Shown here: in pieces, positions 23,738 to 32,478 of the stretch
How the letters are laid out: every line of letters starts with the position of its first letter
Numbering within the stretch: position 1 is the first letter of the stretch
Assembly (NCBI RefSeq): GCF_002858925.1
Contig: NZ_PJRS01000010.1
Coordinates: 1 to 64,000, forward strand
Length of the DNA: 64,000 nucleotides
From: Caulobacter zeae
GTDB taxonomy: Bacteria; Pseudomonadota; Alphaproteobacteria; Caulobacterales; Caulobacteraceae
Direction: 5' to 3'
The notes under the pieces: generated by a model
What the model saw: the letters and a program-made list of their open reading frames with translations, nothing else
What the model was told of the DNA's origin: nothing
Databases searched by the model: none
Position numbers and translations under genes: made by a program

Positions 23738-25729
23738 ATGTCCGATATCACCGCCGCCCCGCGCTCGGAGTTCACGCTCCGCGGCGTGATCCTGGGCATC
23801 CTCATCACCGTCGTCTTCACGGCCGCCCAGGTCTATCTGGGCCTGAAGGTCGGCCTGACCTTCGCCACCTCGATCCCGGCCGCGGTGATCTCGATGGCCC
23901 TGCTGCGGTTCTTCCGCACCTCGACCATCCAGGAAAACAACATCGTCCAGACGATCGCCTCGGCCGCGGGCACGCTGTCGTCGGTGATCTTCGTGCTGCC
24001 GGGCCTGCTGATGATCGGCTGGTGGTCGGACATCCCGTTCCTGGCCACCTTCGGCATCTGCGCCGTCGGCGGCATCCTGGGCGTGATGTACACGATCCCG
24101 CTGCGCCGGGCCCTGGTCACCAACTCGCCCCTGCCCTACCCGGAAGGCGTCGCCGCCGCCGAGGTGCTGAAGGTCGGTTCGGGTTCGCGTGAAGGCGCGG
24201 CCGAGGGCAAGGCGGGCCTGTGGGCCGTGATCGCCGGCACCCTGGCCTCGGCCGCCTTCGCGGCGCTGGGCGCGGCCAAGATCTTCGCCGCCGAAGTGGC
24301 CGCCTTCGTCAAGGTCGGCAAGGGCGCGACCGGCATCGGCGCGTCCAGCTCGCTGGCCCTGATGGGCGCGGGCCACCTGATGGGCATCACCGTCGGCGTC
24401 GCCATGTTCACCGGCCTGTTCATCGCCTGGGCCGTGCTGGTGCCGATCCTCACCGGCGTGTTCCCGGCCGAGGCCGGCGCCAGCGTCGCCGACCACGCCC
24501 TGACCGTGTGGGCCACCAAGGTCCGCTTCCTGGGCGCCGGCGTCATCGGCGCGGCCGCCATCTGGACCCTGGGCAAGCTGGTCGTGCCGATCTGGCGCGG
24601 CCTGGTGTCGGCCTTCGAGGCCGGCAAGGCCCGCCGCTCGGGCGGCGGCGACCTGCCGCGCGTCGAGCAGGACATCCCGCTGTTCGTCGTCGGCCTGGTG
24701 TCGGTGGCCCTGCTGGCCCCGGCCGGCTGGCTGCTGGCCGCCTTCGCGCTTGGCGGCCCGGCCGGCGCCCTGGCCCTGCCGCTGACCATCGCCGCCGTGG
24801 CCTACCTGGTGTTCGCCGGCCTGCTGGCCGCCGCCGTCTGCGGCTACATGGCCGGCCTGATCGGCTCGTCCAACAGCCCGGTCTCGGGCATCGCCATCCT
24901 GACGGTGCTGGGCGCCTCGCTGCTGGTGGGCGCCATCGGCCGCGGCCTGATCGGCCCGGACGCCGCCAAGGCCCTGGTCGCCTTCGCCCTCTATGTCACC
25001 GCCACCGTCCTGGCCGTGGCCGTCGTGGCCAACGACAACCTGCAGGACCTGAAGACCGGCCAGTTGGTCGACGCCACGCCGTGGAAGCAGCAGTCGGCCC
25101 TGGTGATCGGCGTGCTGTCGGGCGCGACCGTCATCCCGTTCGTGCTCGACCTGCTGGCCAAGTCGAACGGCTTCGTCGGCGCGCCGAACCTCAATGTGGT
25201 GCCCGGCGCCGAGCCGCTGGCCGCGCCGCAGGCGACGCTGATCTCGACCCTGGCCAAGGGCGTCATCGGCCATAACCTGCAATGGGACCTGCTGGGCGTC
25301 GGCGCCCTGATCGGCCTGGCGCTCGTCGTGGTCGACATCGTCCTGCGCCGCGCCAGCAAGGACCGCTTCAGCCTGCCGCCGCTGGGCGTGGGCCTGGCCA
25401 TCTACCTGCCCAGCGCCGTCACCGCCCCGGTGGTGGTCGGCGCCGTCGCCGGCTGGATCTTCGAGCGCGTGGTCTCCAAGGACCGCAAGGCTGAGGTCGC
25501 CAAGCGCCTGGGCGTGCTGATCGCCTCGGGCTTCATCGTCGGCGAGAGCCTGTTCAACGTGGCCCTGGCCCTGCTGATCGTCTCGACCAACAAGGGCGCG
25601 CCCCTGGCCATCGCCAACCCGCCGCCCGAGCACCTCGGCATGATCATCGCCATCATCGTCGCGGCGGTCGTGGTCGCCGGCCTCTACGGCTGGTGCCGGA
25701 TCCAGGCGCGGAAGATGGAAGAGGCCTGA
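23738..25729 (+). CDS. OPT family oligopeptide transporter
   Basis: This 663-residue polytopic membrane protein of the OPT family imports oligopeptides or metal-chelates by proton symport. About 14-16 hydrophobic segments are visible. The family signatures include the N-terminal FTLRGVILGILITVVFTAAQVYLGLKVGLTF, SIPAAVISMALLR and TIQENNIVQTIASAAG, and the LVTNSPLPYPEGVAAAEVL loop, a known OPT hallmark. It lies between two strong terminators, so it is monocistronic. Confidence 0.93.
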   Translation: MSDITAAPRSEFTLRGVILGILITVVFTAAQVYLGLKVGLTFATSIPAAVISMALLRFFRTSTIQENNIVQTIASAAGTLSSVIFVLPGLLMIGWWSDIPFLATFGICAVGGILGVMYTIPLRRALVTNSPLPYPEGVAAAEVLKVGSGSREGAAEGKAGLWAVIAGTLASAAFAALGAAKIFAAEVAAFVKVGKGATGIGASSSLALMGAGHLMGITVGVAMFTGLFIAWAVLVPILTGVFPAEAGASVADHALTVWATKVRFLGAGVIGAAAIWTLGKLVVPIWRGLVSAFEAGKARRSGGGDLPRVEQDIPLFVVGLVSVALLAPAGWLLAAFALGGPAGALALPLTIAAVAYLVFAGLLAAAVCGYMAGLIGSSNSPVSGIAILTVLGASLLVGAIGRGLIGPDAAKALVAFALYVTATVLAVAVVANDNLQDLKTGQLVDATPWKQQSALVIGVLSGATVIPFVLDLLAKSNGFVGAPNLNVVPGAEPLAAPQATLISTLAKGVIGHNLQWDLLGVGALIGLALVVVDIVLRRASKDRFSLPPLGVGLAIYLPSAVTAPVVVGAVAGWIFERVVSKDRKAEVAKRLGVLIASGFIVGESLFNVALALLIVSTNKGAPLAIANPPPEHLGMIIAIIVAAVVVAGLYGWCRIQARKMEEA

Positions 25730-25752
25730 TCGGCCTTTCTCCGCTGAGTAAC

Positions 25753-25788
25753 AAAGACCCCGGATGGCCAGCGCCTTCCGGGGTCTTT
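25753..25788. terminator. Bidirectional intrinsic terminator
   Basis: AAAGACCCCGGA (25753-25764) pairs with TCCGGGGTCTTT (25777-25788), flanked by A- and T-runs. It ends the OPT gene and the convergent acetyltransferase/TetR unit. Confidence 0.9.
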
Positions 25789-25810
25789 TCGTTTGGGGGC
25801 GAAGTCGGAC

Positions 25811-26491
25811 CTATTCTGGCGCCAGCACCGTGAACCAGACGTCCGCCCGGCGCTGAAAGCCCAGCGCCTGGTAGAGCGCGTTGGCGCCGGCGTTGTCGGC
25901 GTAGCTGTGCAGGAACGGCGTCTCGCCCCGCGCCAGGATCGCGCCGGCCACGTGCGCCATCAGGCCGGCGGCGTAGCCCTGGCCGCGAAAGTCGGGCCGG
26001 GTGCAGACGCCGCTGACCTCGGTGAAGCCGTCTGGCCGCATCCGCTCGCCGGCCATGGCCGCCAGCTCGCCCCCGACCTTCACGCCGACGAACGCCCCCA
26101 GCTCGTGGGTGCGCGTAAAGAACGGGCCGGGCTTGGTCAGGGTCGCCAGGGCCAGCATCTCGCCTGCGTCGGCGTCGGTCAGGGCGACGATCTCGAAGTC
26201 GACGGGCTTCAGCGGCGTGATCGTGTTCGCCGCCATCTGCCAGCATAGGGCGCTGGACCTCACGCTCGTTCCGGGAACGGGCGGCGGTGGGGACAGCTCG
26301 ACGAGACCTGACGGGCCGTGCTCGCGCACCAACTCGCCCAGCGCCGCCAGGTTTTCCGGCGTATCCTCGGCGACGGCGGCGAACAGGCCGAAATCGGGAT
26401 CCATCCGCAGGGCCCCGTCCCGCGCGATCGCCAGATGCGACAGACGACCGGTCAGGCTGGACCAGACGGGACGATCCAGAGGGTGGCTCAC
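25811..26491 (-). CDS. GNAT family N-acetyltransferase (FR47-like)
   Basis: This 226-residue protein has a variable N-terminal half and a C-terminal GNAT domain of FR47 type. The signature DFRGQGYAAGLMAHVA (about residues 167-182) forms the acetyl-CoA loop, followed by PFLHSYADNAGANALYQALGF. It overlaps the upstream TetR gene by 4 nt and so is translated with it. The substrate is unknown; co-expression with a TetR repressor suggests detoxification or self-regulated modification. Confidence 0.85.
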   Translation of the reverse strand: MSHPLDRPVWSSLTGRLSHLAIARDGALRMDPDFGLFAAVAEDTPENLAALGELVREHGPSGLVELSPPPPVPGTSVRSSALCWQMAANTITPLKPVDFEIVALTDADAGEMLALATLTKPGPFFTRTHELGAFVGVKVGGELAAMAGERMRPDGFTEVSGVCTRPDFRGQGYAAGLMAHVAGAILARGETPFLHSYADNAGANALYQALGFQRRADVWFTVLAPE

Positions 26492-27102
26492 GGGCAGTAG
26501 GCCGCGATCAGGGCCTTCATCGCCCCCACCACCGCCAGGGCCGGCTTGTCATCGTCGTCGAACATCTGGCTGGAGGTGAACACGCCCTCGATCAGCAGCA
26601 TCATCGCATCGCCCAGGGCCTTGGGATCCGACGCCCCCATGGCCTGCGCCTTGGCCCGCAGGCGATCGCGCAGGTCCTGCTTGTGCGCCTGCGACACGGC
26701 CCGGCCGGCATGGCCGCGATCGGGATACTCGACGACGGCGTTGCTCAGCGCGCAGCCGCGATAGTCGGCCCCGCCCGAACGCGCCGCCAGGCCTTCGAAA
26801 TAGGCGACCATCTGGGCCTTGGGATCATCCGGAAAGGCGTCCTCGGCCGACTTGAAGCGGTCCCAGAAGCCCTCCTCCACCTCGCGCAGCACCGCGGCGA
26901 CCAGGTCGTCCTTGGACTTGAAGCTGCGATAGAGGCTGGGCTTGGTCACGCCGGCCTTGCTGACGATCTCGTCGACGCCCACGGCCCGGATGCCCTCGCG
27001 GTAGAACAGGTCGCGGGCCGTCTCGAAGATCTTCTCGGCCGCGCGCGGGCCCGGCCCGTAGGGCTGGAGATGCAGGGGGGCGTCGGCGTCGGTTTTCGTC
27101 AT
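26488..27102 (-). CDS. TetR/AcrR family transcriptional regulator
   Basis: This 204-residue regulator has an N-terminal TetR helix-turn-helix (AAEKIFETARDLFYREGIRAVGVDEIVSKAGVTKPSLYRSFKSKDDLVAAVL, about residues 18-68) and an all-helical ligand domain. It is divergent from an MFS transporter gene with a palindrome-rich intergenic region (27131-27175), a common repressor/efflux-pump pairing. It is cotranscribed with the downstream acetyltransferase. Confidence 0.9.
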   Translation of the reverse strand: MTKTDADAPLHLQPYGPGPRAAEKIFETARDLFYREGIRAVGVDEIVSKAGVTKPSLYRSFKSKDDLVAAVLREVEEGFWDRFKSAEDAFPDDPKAQMVAYFEGLAARSGGADYRGCALSNAVVEYPDRGHAGRAVSQAHKQDLRDRLRAKAQAMGASDPKALGDAMMLLIEGVFTSSQMFDDDDKPALAVVGAMKALIAAYCP

Positions 27103-27130
27103 AGCTCAGAAGGCCTCTTGACGATGTTAC

Positions 27131-27175
27131 TAACCGGTACGTACAACGCCATCAAGACCCGTACCGATCGGTTAC
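27131..27175. promoter_or_regulatory. Candidate TetR operator pair
   Basis: TAACCGGTACG (27131-27141) and, on the other strand, TAACCGATCGGTACG (27174-27160) form an inverted pair. The second contains the perfect palindrome ACCGATCGGT (27163-27172). It lies in the 94-bp gap between the divergent TetR and MFS genes, as expected for a repressor controlling both. Confidence 0.65.
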
Positions 27176-27196
27176 ATTTTCCGCGAGGAAGCCAGC

Positions 27197-28462
27197 ATGG
27201 CGACGATCCGACGCCCCTTCGGCCGAAACTACGCCTTCGTGGTGGCCGGCGTGACCTTCCTGGCCCTGCTGGCCGCCGCCGGCCTGCGGGCCGCGCCGGG
27301 CGTGCTGATCCTGCCGCTGGAAAAGAGCTTCGGCTGGGACCGGGGCGCGATCTCGCTGGCCGCCGCTATCGGCATCTTCCTCTACGGCCTGACCGGTCCC
27401 TTCGCCGCGGCGCTGATGCAATCGTTCGGCGTACGCAAGACGGTGAGCCTGGCCCTCGTGCTGATGGCCGTCTCGACGGGGCTTTCGGCCTTCATGACCC
27501 AGACCTGGCACTATGTGGCCACCTGGGGCGTGCTGGCGGGCTTCGGCAGCGGGGCGGTGGCCATGGTGCTGGGCGCGACCATCGTCAATCGCTGGTTCGT
27601 CGAGCGGCGCGGCTTGATGCTGGGCCTGCTGACCGCCGCCACCGCCACCGGCTCGCTGATCTTCCTGCCGGCCATGGCCTTCATCGCCGAGCACGGCGGC
27701 TGGCGTCCCGTGGTGCTGACCGTGGCCGCCGTCGCCGCCGTCATGGCCCCTATCGCCTGGCTGCTGATCCCCGAGCGCCCCTCCGACATCGGCCACAAGC
27801 CGTTCGGCGCGGGCGAGGACTGGGAGGAGCCGCCGCGGGGCTCGGCCTCCAACGCCCTGGCCGGCGCCTTCGGGGCCCTGGCGCGGGCCAGCAAGACCCG
27901 CACCTTCTGGCTGCTGTTCCTGGGCTTCTTCATCTGCGGCCTGACCACCAACGGCCTGATCGGCGTGCACATGATCGCCTTCTGCGGCGACCGGGGCATG
28001 CCCGAGGTCCGCGCCGCCGGGCTGCTGGCCCTGATGGGCCTTTTCGACCTCTTCGGCACGACGGCGTCGGGCTGGCTGACCGACCGCTACGACCCGCGCA
28101 AGCTGCTCTTCGTCTATTACGCCCTGCGGGGCCTCTCGCTGATCTACCTGCCCTATTCGGACTTCTCGATCGTCAGCCTGTCGGTGTTCGCGGTGTTCTA
28201 CGGCCTGGACTGGATCGCCACCGTGCCGCCGACCGCGCGCCTGGCCACCCAGGCCTTCGGCGACCGCGACGGCCCGATCGTGTTCGGCTGGATCGCCGCT
28301 GGCCACCAGCTCGGCGCAGCCACGGCCGCCGTCGGCGCGGGCATGATCCGCGCCGCCCAGGGCCAGTACGTCCAGGCCTTCGTCCTGGCGGGCATGGCCG
28401 GCCTCATTGCGGCCGGCGCCTCGCTGTTGATCCGCCGCGAGGTCAAGGCGATGGCGGCCTAG
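27197..28462 (+). CDS. MFS transporter
   Basis: This 421-residue protein has 12 predicted membrane helices in two halves and a central cytosolic loop (EDWEEPPRGSAS). The MFS motif between helices 2 and 3 appears as QSFGVRKTVS, and D-x-R-[K]-L in the second half as DRYDPRKLL. It belongs to the oxalate/formate or monocarboxylate-type MFS branch by overall pattern. Divergent from TetR, it is probably induced by its own substrate. The substrate cannot be named. Confidence 0.88.
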   Translation: MATIRRPFGRNYAFVVAGVTFLALLAAAGLRAAPGVLILPLEKSFGWDRGAISLAAAIGIFLYGLTGPFAAALMQSFGVRKTVSLALVLMAVSTGLSAFMTQTWHYVATWGVLAGFGSGAVAMVLGATIVNRWFVERRGLMLGLLTAATATGSLIFLPAMAFIAEHGGWRPVVLTVAAVAAVMAPIAWLLIPERPSDIGHKPFGAGEDWEEPPRGSASNALAGAFGALARASKTRTFWLLFLGFFICGLTTNGLIGVHMIAFCGDRGMPEVRAAGLLALMGLFDLFGTTASGWLTDRYDPRKLLFVYYALRGLSLIYLPYSDFSIVSLSVFAVFYGLDWIATVPPTARLATQAFGDRDGPIVFGWIAAGHQLGAATAAVGAGMIRAAQGQYVQAFVLAGMAGLIAAGASLLIRREVKAMAA

Positions 28463-28485
28463 CCGCCGCCCTCTCCCTTTACTCC

Positions 28486-28617
28486 CGTCATTCCCGCCCT
28501 TGTGGCGGGAAACCCTCTATCAGCCGCAAGTGCGAGGGAGGCGGATCGCCAGCGATCCGCTTGCGTCTCACAAGAAGGCGGGACCAAGGGGTTCCCGCCA
28601 CAAGGGCGGGAATGACG
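28486..28617. repeat. Intergenic element with 26-bp perfect inverted terminal repeats
   Basis: The 26 bp at 28486-28511 (starting CGTCATTCCCGCCCTTG) return in perfect inverse at 28592-28617. The roughly 80 bp between contain a second dyad, GGCGGATCGCCAGCGATCCGC (28539-28560 region). There is no ORF. The size and perfect ends resemble a small MITE-like or REP-type element between the MFS gene and the DUF3126 gene. Confidence 0.8.
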
Positions 28618-28645
28618 AGCGGTTTGGGATTGGCCCAAACGAAAA

Positions 28646-28674
28646 CGGCCGCCCCGGAGAAACCGGAGCGGCCG
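28646..28674 (-). terminator. Intrinsic terminator for the DUF3126 gene
   Basis: On the minus strand CGGCCGCTCCGG pairs with CCGGGGCGGCCG (one G-T pair) across a TTTCT loop and runs into TTTTCGTTT. It is also usable as an end for the MFS gene from the other side. Confidence 0.8.
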
Positions 28675-28699
28675 CTTCCTGCCTGAACAGGCGAAAGGC

Positions 28700-28906
28700 T
28701 TAGTCGAGGTCTTCGGCCAGGATGGCCATCTCGAACATGTACGAGCCGTCCTCATCCTCGTCCTGGAAGACGACGCCGATGAACTCGCCCTTCACTTCGA
28801 CCTCGGCCGAGTCCTTTTGCTTCGGACGGGCCTTCACGGCGATGTGCGGGTTGCCGAAGGTGCGCTTCAGGTGGGCTTCGAGCTTGGCGATGGCGGCGGC
28901 GTCCAC
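28700..28906 (-). CDS. DUF3126 family protein
   Basis: This 68-residue protein matches the small alphaproteobacterial DUF3126 family. It opens MDAAAIAKLEAHLKRTFGNP, has a basic middle VKARPKQKDSAEV and ends with the acidic strand VVFQDEDEDGSYMFEMAIL. It is short, soluble and without cysteine. Its function is unknown. It appears monocistronic with its own terminator. Confidence 0.88.
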   Translation of the reverse strand: MDAAAIAKLEAHLKRTFGNPHIAVKARPKQKDSAEVEVKGEFIGVVFQDEDEDGSYMFEMAILAEDLD

Positions 28907-29012
28907 GGGGGGCTCCTGATCTCGTTGGTGGTCTTTCGCCCCCGTGGGGCGGAATGGCGGGAAACTAGAGGTCCACGGCGCAAAGTGTAAGGCCTTTTGC
29001 GCGGGCGCCCGA

Positions 29013-29924
29013 TCAGGTCTGTTGAGAAAACGGCGGCGGCGACGCGGCTCGCCCCTGCTCGACCAGCCAGTCGCGGAACCGCCGGGCCCCGCGCGAGGCT
29101 CCGGCGAGGGGCGTCAGCGCGCACAGCAGGGTGGGCTCTGGAACCATGCCTAGCGGCGCGACCAGCCGGCCGGCCGCCAGGTCGCGCTCGACGAAGGCGT
29201 GCGGAACCATGGCCACGCCCAGCCCCGCCGCCGCGGCCTCGATCATGTAGAAATAGTGGTCGAACTCGCGCACCAGCCCGGCCGGCGGCAAGGCGACGCC
29301 CGCACGGACCGCCCACTGGTCCCAGCCGTGCAGGAAGGTGCGGGTATGCAGGCGCGGCATGGACAGAAGGCCCTCCACGCTGGACGCCTTCGCCGCCAGG
29401 TCCGGCGCCACGACCGGACCGACGTGGGTGTCGAGAAACGCCGTCGCCTCCCCGTCCGGCGACGGCGGACCGTCGGGGTCGCGCATGCGGATGGCCAGGT
29501 CGATCCCATCGGCGCGGAAGTCGAACGGACCGTTGGACTCGGCCACCCGCACCGGCGTGTCGGGAAAACGCTCCAGGAAATCGGGCAGGCGCGGGATCAG
29601 CCACTTCATGGCGAAGGTCGGCAGGCACGACACCACGGTCGGCCGGGGCTCGTCCTCGGGCGGCCGCGGCACGGACTCCTCGAGAATGTCGAAGGCCCGT
29701 GTCAGGCCCTGGGCCAGCTTCAGCCCCTCCTCGGTCATGGTCAGGCGGTTACGCGGTCCCTCGGTCAAGGCGACGCCGAGATGGTCCTCAAGCTGGCGGA
29801 CCTGACGGCTAACCGCGCCGTGGGTGACGCACAACTCGTCGGCGGCCAGGGTCATGCGGCCGCGCCGGCCGAAAGCCTCGAAGGCGCGCAGGGCGTTCAG
29901 CGGCGGCAGCGGACGTCGAGCCAT
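29013..29924 (-). CDS. LysR family transcriptional regulator (GcvA-like)
   Basis: This regulator of about 303 residues has an N-terminal winged helix with the LysR pattern (PPLNALRAFEAFGRRGRMTLAADELCVTHGAVSRQVRQLEDHLGV) and a periplasmic-binding-type effector domain. The RRPLPPLNALRAFE start is typical of the GcvA/AmpR branch. The ATG at 29924 has GAGG 9 nt upstream; a GTG at 29939 is in frame. No divergent metabolic gene is present apart from a possible tiny membrane ORF, so its target is unclear. Confidence 0.88.
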   Translation of the reverse strand: MARRPLPPLNALRAFEAFGRRGRMTLAADELCVTHGAVSRQVRQLEDHLGVALTEGPRNRLTMTEEGLKLAQGLTRAFDILEESVPRPPEDEPRPTVVSCLPTFAMKWLIPRLPDFLERFPDTPVRVAESNGPFDFRADGIDLAIRMRDPDGPPSPDGEATAFLDTHVGPVVAPDLAAKASSVEGLLSMPRLHTRTFLHGWDQWAVRAGVALPPAGLVREFDHYFYMIEAAAAGLGVAMVPHAFVERDLAAGRLVAPLGMVPEPTLLCALTPLAGASRGARRFRDWLVEQGRAASPPPFSQQT

Positions 29925-29995
29925 GTGACGAAACCTCACAGACCTCGACCGATAAGTCGTTAGCTGCGCCAGGGCAACCGCCGGATAAATGACGC

Positions 29996-30139
29996 ATGGA
30001 CAGACAGCGGAAAATCACGCCGGCCCAATGGGCGGCGGTCGCGGCGCTGTGGGCGCTGGCGGCCTACGGGATCCTGGGCGGGAAACCGACGGCGAGGCTG
30101 GAGACGGCGCGGCTCGTGGCTTGCCTCCCCCACCCCTAG
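29996..30139 (+). CDS. Possible 47-residue single-helix membrane protein
   Basis: An ORF opposite the LysR gene encodes a basic start (MDRQRKITPAQW) and one hydrophobic helix (about residues 13-28, AAVAALWALAAYGILGG). It lacks a strong ribosome-binding site, and I do not recognise it. Another frame over the same DNA is slightly longer but is Gly/Arg-rich and less protein-like. It is given as a candidate only. Confidence 0.35.
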   Translation: MDRQRKITPAQWAAVAALWALAAYGILGGKPTARLETARLVACLPHP

Positions 30140-30158
30140 AATGCCCGCGAAAGCCCCC

Positions 30159-30989
30159 TCAGATCACGTAGTCGTACACCACGTCGGCCAGGGTGTGGTC
30201 CATGGTCCGGGCCGGCTCTTCGCAGGTGGGGCAGTTGACGATGCGGGCCGGCACGCCGGCGGCGGTGCAATGAGCCGGGATCGGCTTGAGCACCACCGAA
30301 CCGGAGGCCACCTTGGCGTAGTCGCCGATCTGGATGTTGCCCAGCACCTTGGCGCCGGCGCCCAGCAGCACGCCCTTGCCGATCTTGGGATGGCGGTCGC
30401 CGCGCTCGGCGCCGGTGCCGCCCAGGGTCACGCCGTGCAGCATCGAGACGTCGTCGCCGACCACCGCCGTCTCGCCGATGACGATGCCGGTGCCGTGGTC
30501 GATGAACACGCCCGCGCCGACGCGCGAGGCCGGGTGGATGTCGACCTGGAAGACCTCGCTGGCCCGGCTCTGCAGATAGAAGGCCAAGGTCTCGCGGTTA
30601 TTCTCCCACAGCCAGTGCGAGACGCGGTGGGTCTGCAGGGCCAGGAAGCCCTTGAAGAACAGGAACGGCTGGACATAGCCCTTGGTGGCCGGGTCGCGCT
30701 CGAACACCGCGCGCAGGTCGGCCTCGGCGGCGGCCACCAGGGCCGGATCGCTCTCGAAGGCCTCGGCGGCGAACTCGCGGGCGGTCATGGCCCGCATCTC
30801 CTGGTCGCCCAGCTTGCGGGCCAGCTGGAAGGTCAGGGCGTCGGCCAGGTTGTCGTGGCTGAGGATGACGGCGTTGAGCAGCGAGGCCAGGGCCGGCTCG
30901 GCCTTGGCGGCGTGTTCGGCCTGGTTTCGCAGCGCGGCCCAGACGGGCGGCGCGGCCTTATCGGTCACGACTTCAAGAGGCTTGGCCAC
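30159..30989 (-). CDS. cysE: Serine O-acetyltransferase CysE
   Basis: CysE acetylates L-serine with acetyl-CoA in the first step of cysteine synthesis. The 276-residue protein has the N-terminal helical SATase domain (LASLLNAVILSHDNLADAL) and the C-terminal left-handed beta helix. The catalytic region is DIHPASRVGAGVFIDHGTGIVIGETAVVGDDVSMLHGVTLGGTG. A CPTC pair occurs near the C-terminal tail, the part that in some CysE proteins binds CysK. It is monocistronic, with an AT-rich promoter region before it (31020-31040). Confidence 0.95.
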   Translation of the reverse strand: MAKPLEVVTDKAAPPVWAALRNQAEHAAKAEPALASLLNAVILSHDNLADALTFQLARKLGDQEMRAMTAREFAAEAFESDPALVAAAEADLRAVFERDPATKGYVQPFLFFKGFLALQTHRVSHWLWENNRETLAFYLQSRASEVFQVDIHPASRVGAGVFIDHGTGIVIGETAVVGDDVSMLHGVTLGGTGAERGDRHPKIGKGVLLGAGAKVLGNIQIGDYAKVASGSVVLKPIPAHCTAAGVPARIVNCPTCEEPARTMDHTLADVVYDYVI

Positions 30990-31061
30990 GGGGCTCTCCC
31001 TTCCCAGCGGTGACTAGAGCATATTTATTCAAAACGCTCCAGCCGAACAGGCGACGCGCAA

Positions 31062-31673
31062 CTACCGGCGCAGGACCAGTGCGGCCAGATCGGCCGGCAG
31101 CTCGCCCACGACCGCCATATGGTGCACTCGGAGCAGTAACGCCACCGTCAACGAGTCGGGCATCCGCCCTGTGATCGCCGCTTCCAGCGCATCGGCGAAC
31201 GGAACCCTGGCCACGGCGAGGTCCTCGGTGTCGTCCGGCTCGGCCTTGGTGGGCGACAGGTCCATGGCCAGAAAGCCGTAGGCGACCTCGTCGCTGATCG
31301 AGTTCGAGAGCTCCATGGTCAGGATCGGTCGCCAGTCGGCGGCGACCAGCCCGACCTCCTCGGCCAACTCGCGCTTGGCGCCGTCCAGCGGATCCTCGCC
31401 CATCGGCGCTCCGCCCTCGGGGATCTCCCAGCTGTAGTTGCCGCGCGGAAAGCGGGCCTGCCCCACCAGGGTGACCGTGCCGTCGGCGTGCAGGGGCACG
31501 ACGCCGATCGCCTGGTTCTTGAAGCTGACCTTGCCGTACAGCGCCGGGCTTCCGGTCGGGGCGATCGCCTGATACTCGGTCACGCCGATCCAGGGATTGT
31601 CGTAGACCACCTTGGCGCTGGTGACGCCCCAGGCCTCGCCATGCGGTTTCAGCCAGGCGAATTTCTCGGACAT
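31062..31673 (-). CDS. NUDIX hydrolase (ADP-ribose pyrophosphatase-like)
   Basis: The complete Nudix box G-x5-E-x7-R-E-x2-E-E-x-G occupies residues 87-109 (GGAPMGED... RELAEEVGL) of this 203-residue protein. Its place after an EIPEGG segment is typical of ADP-ribose/NDP-sugar pyrophosphatases. It hydrolyses a nucleoside diphosphate linked to another moiety. It is divergent from the nitroreductase gene with a short shared promoter region. Confidence 0.88.
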   Translation of the reverse strand: MSEKFAWLKPHGEAWGVTSAKVVYDNPWIGVTEYQAIAPTGSPALYGKVSFKNQAIGVVPLHADGTVTLVGQARFPRGNYSWEIPEGGAPMGEDPLDGAKRELAEEVGLVAADWRPILTMELSNSISDEVAYGFLAMDLSPTKAEPDDTEDLAVARVPFADALEAAITGRMPDSLTVALLLRVHHMAVVGELPADLAALVLRR

Positions 31674-31750
31674 GCGAACGGCTCGCGACTTGTGCCGGCC
31701 GAGGCTCGGCCATAGGTGACGTGCCTGTAGCGCGCTTTCAGGAGATCGTC

Positions 31751-32365
31751 TTGGCCGGTTCCATTCCCCCCGCCCCCGAATTCGGCGAACCGATCGCGAT
31801 CGAGGCGGCGCCCGAGGTCCTGAACTTCCTGGCGCGCCGGCGCTCGGCCTCGGCGATGGCGCTGCACGCGCCGGGCCCCAGCGAGGACGAGCTTGCCGAC
31901 CTCCTGCGCCTGGCCGCGCGCGTGCCCGATCACGGAAAGCTTTCTCCCTGGCGGTTCGTGATCCTGCGCGGCGAGGCCAAGGCCGCCTTCGCAGCCAGGA
32001 TCGCGCCGCTGGCCGCCGACCAGGCCAACCCGACCAAGGCCACGGCCGCCATGCGCAAGCTGACGACCCCGCCCCTGGCCATCGCCGTGATCTCTCGACC
32101 CGTGCCGCATGAAGTGCCCGAATGGGAGCAGGTGATGAGCGCCGGCGCGGTCTGCACCCAGCTGCTGCTGGCCGCCTCGGCCATGGGCTACGGCGCCAAC
32201 TGGATCACCGACTGGTACAGCTTCGACCAGCGGGCGCTCGACATCCTCGGCGTGGCCGGCAACGAGAAGGTCGCCGGCTTCCTCTACATCGGCACGTCGG
32301 CGGAGCAGCCACAGGAACGCGTGCGGCCGGATATCGCGGCGATCACGAGTGAGTGGGCGGATTAA
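31751..32365 (+). CDS. Nitroreductase family protein
   Basis: This FMN-dependent nitroreductase of about 204 residues has FLARRRSASAMALHAPGPSEDELADLLRLAARVPDHGKLSPWRFVIL (FMN phosphate-binding Arg and Ser) and the closing LLLAASAMGYGANWITDW and EKVAGFLYIGT strands, a YdjA/BluB-like short type. The start is a TTG at 31751 with AGGAG 6 nt upstream, better than the GTG at 31721. The physiological substrate is unknown. Confidence 0.85.
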   Translation: MAGSIPPAPEFGEPIAIEAAPEVLNFLARRRSASAMALHAPGPSEDELADLLRLAARVPDHGKLSPWRFVILRGEAKAAFAARIAPLAADQANPTKATAAMRKLTTPPLAIAVISRPVPHEVPEWEQVMSAGAVCTQLLLAASAMGYGANWITDWYSFDQRALDILGVAGNEKVAGFLYIGTSAEQPQERVRPDIAAITSEWAD

Positions 32366-32389
32366 GACCCCCTCCGGCCCTCCGGGCCA

Positions 32390-32442
32390 CCTCCCCCAAA
32401 GGGGGAGGATCTATTCCGCAGATGCTCCCCCTCTGGGGGAGC
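32390..32442. repeat. Paired short G/C palindromes, dispersed element copy 2
   Basis: CCTCCCCC-AAA-GGGGGAGG (32390-32408) and GCTCCCCC-TCT-GGGGGAGC (32424-32442) lie between the convergent nitroreductase and queF genes. The first stem is identical to both stems at 4533-4658. Confidence 0.8.
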
Positions 32443-32478
32443 TGTCGCAAAGCGACTGAGGGGGTCGCCGCAGGCGGC

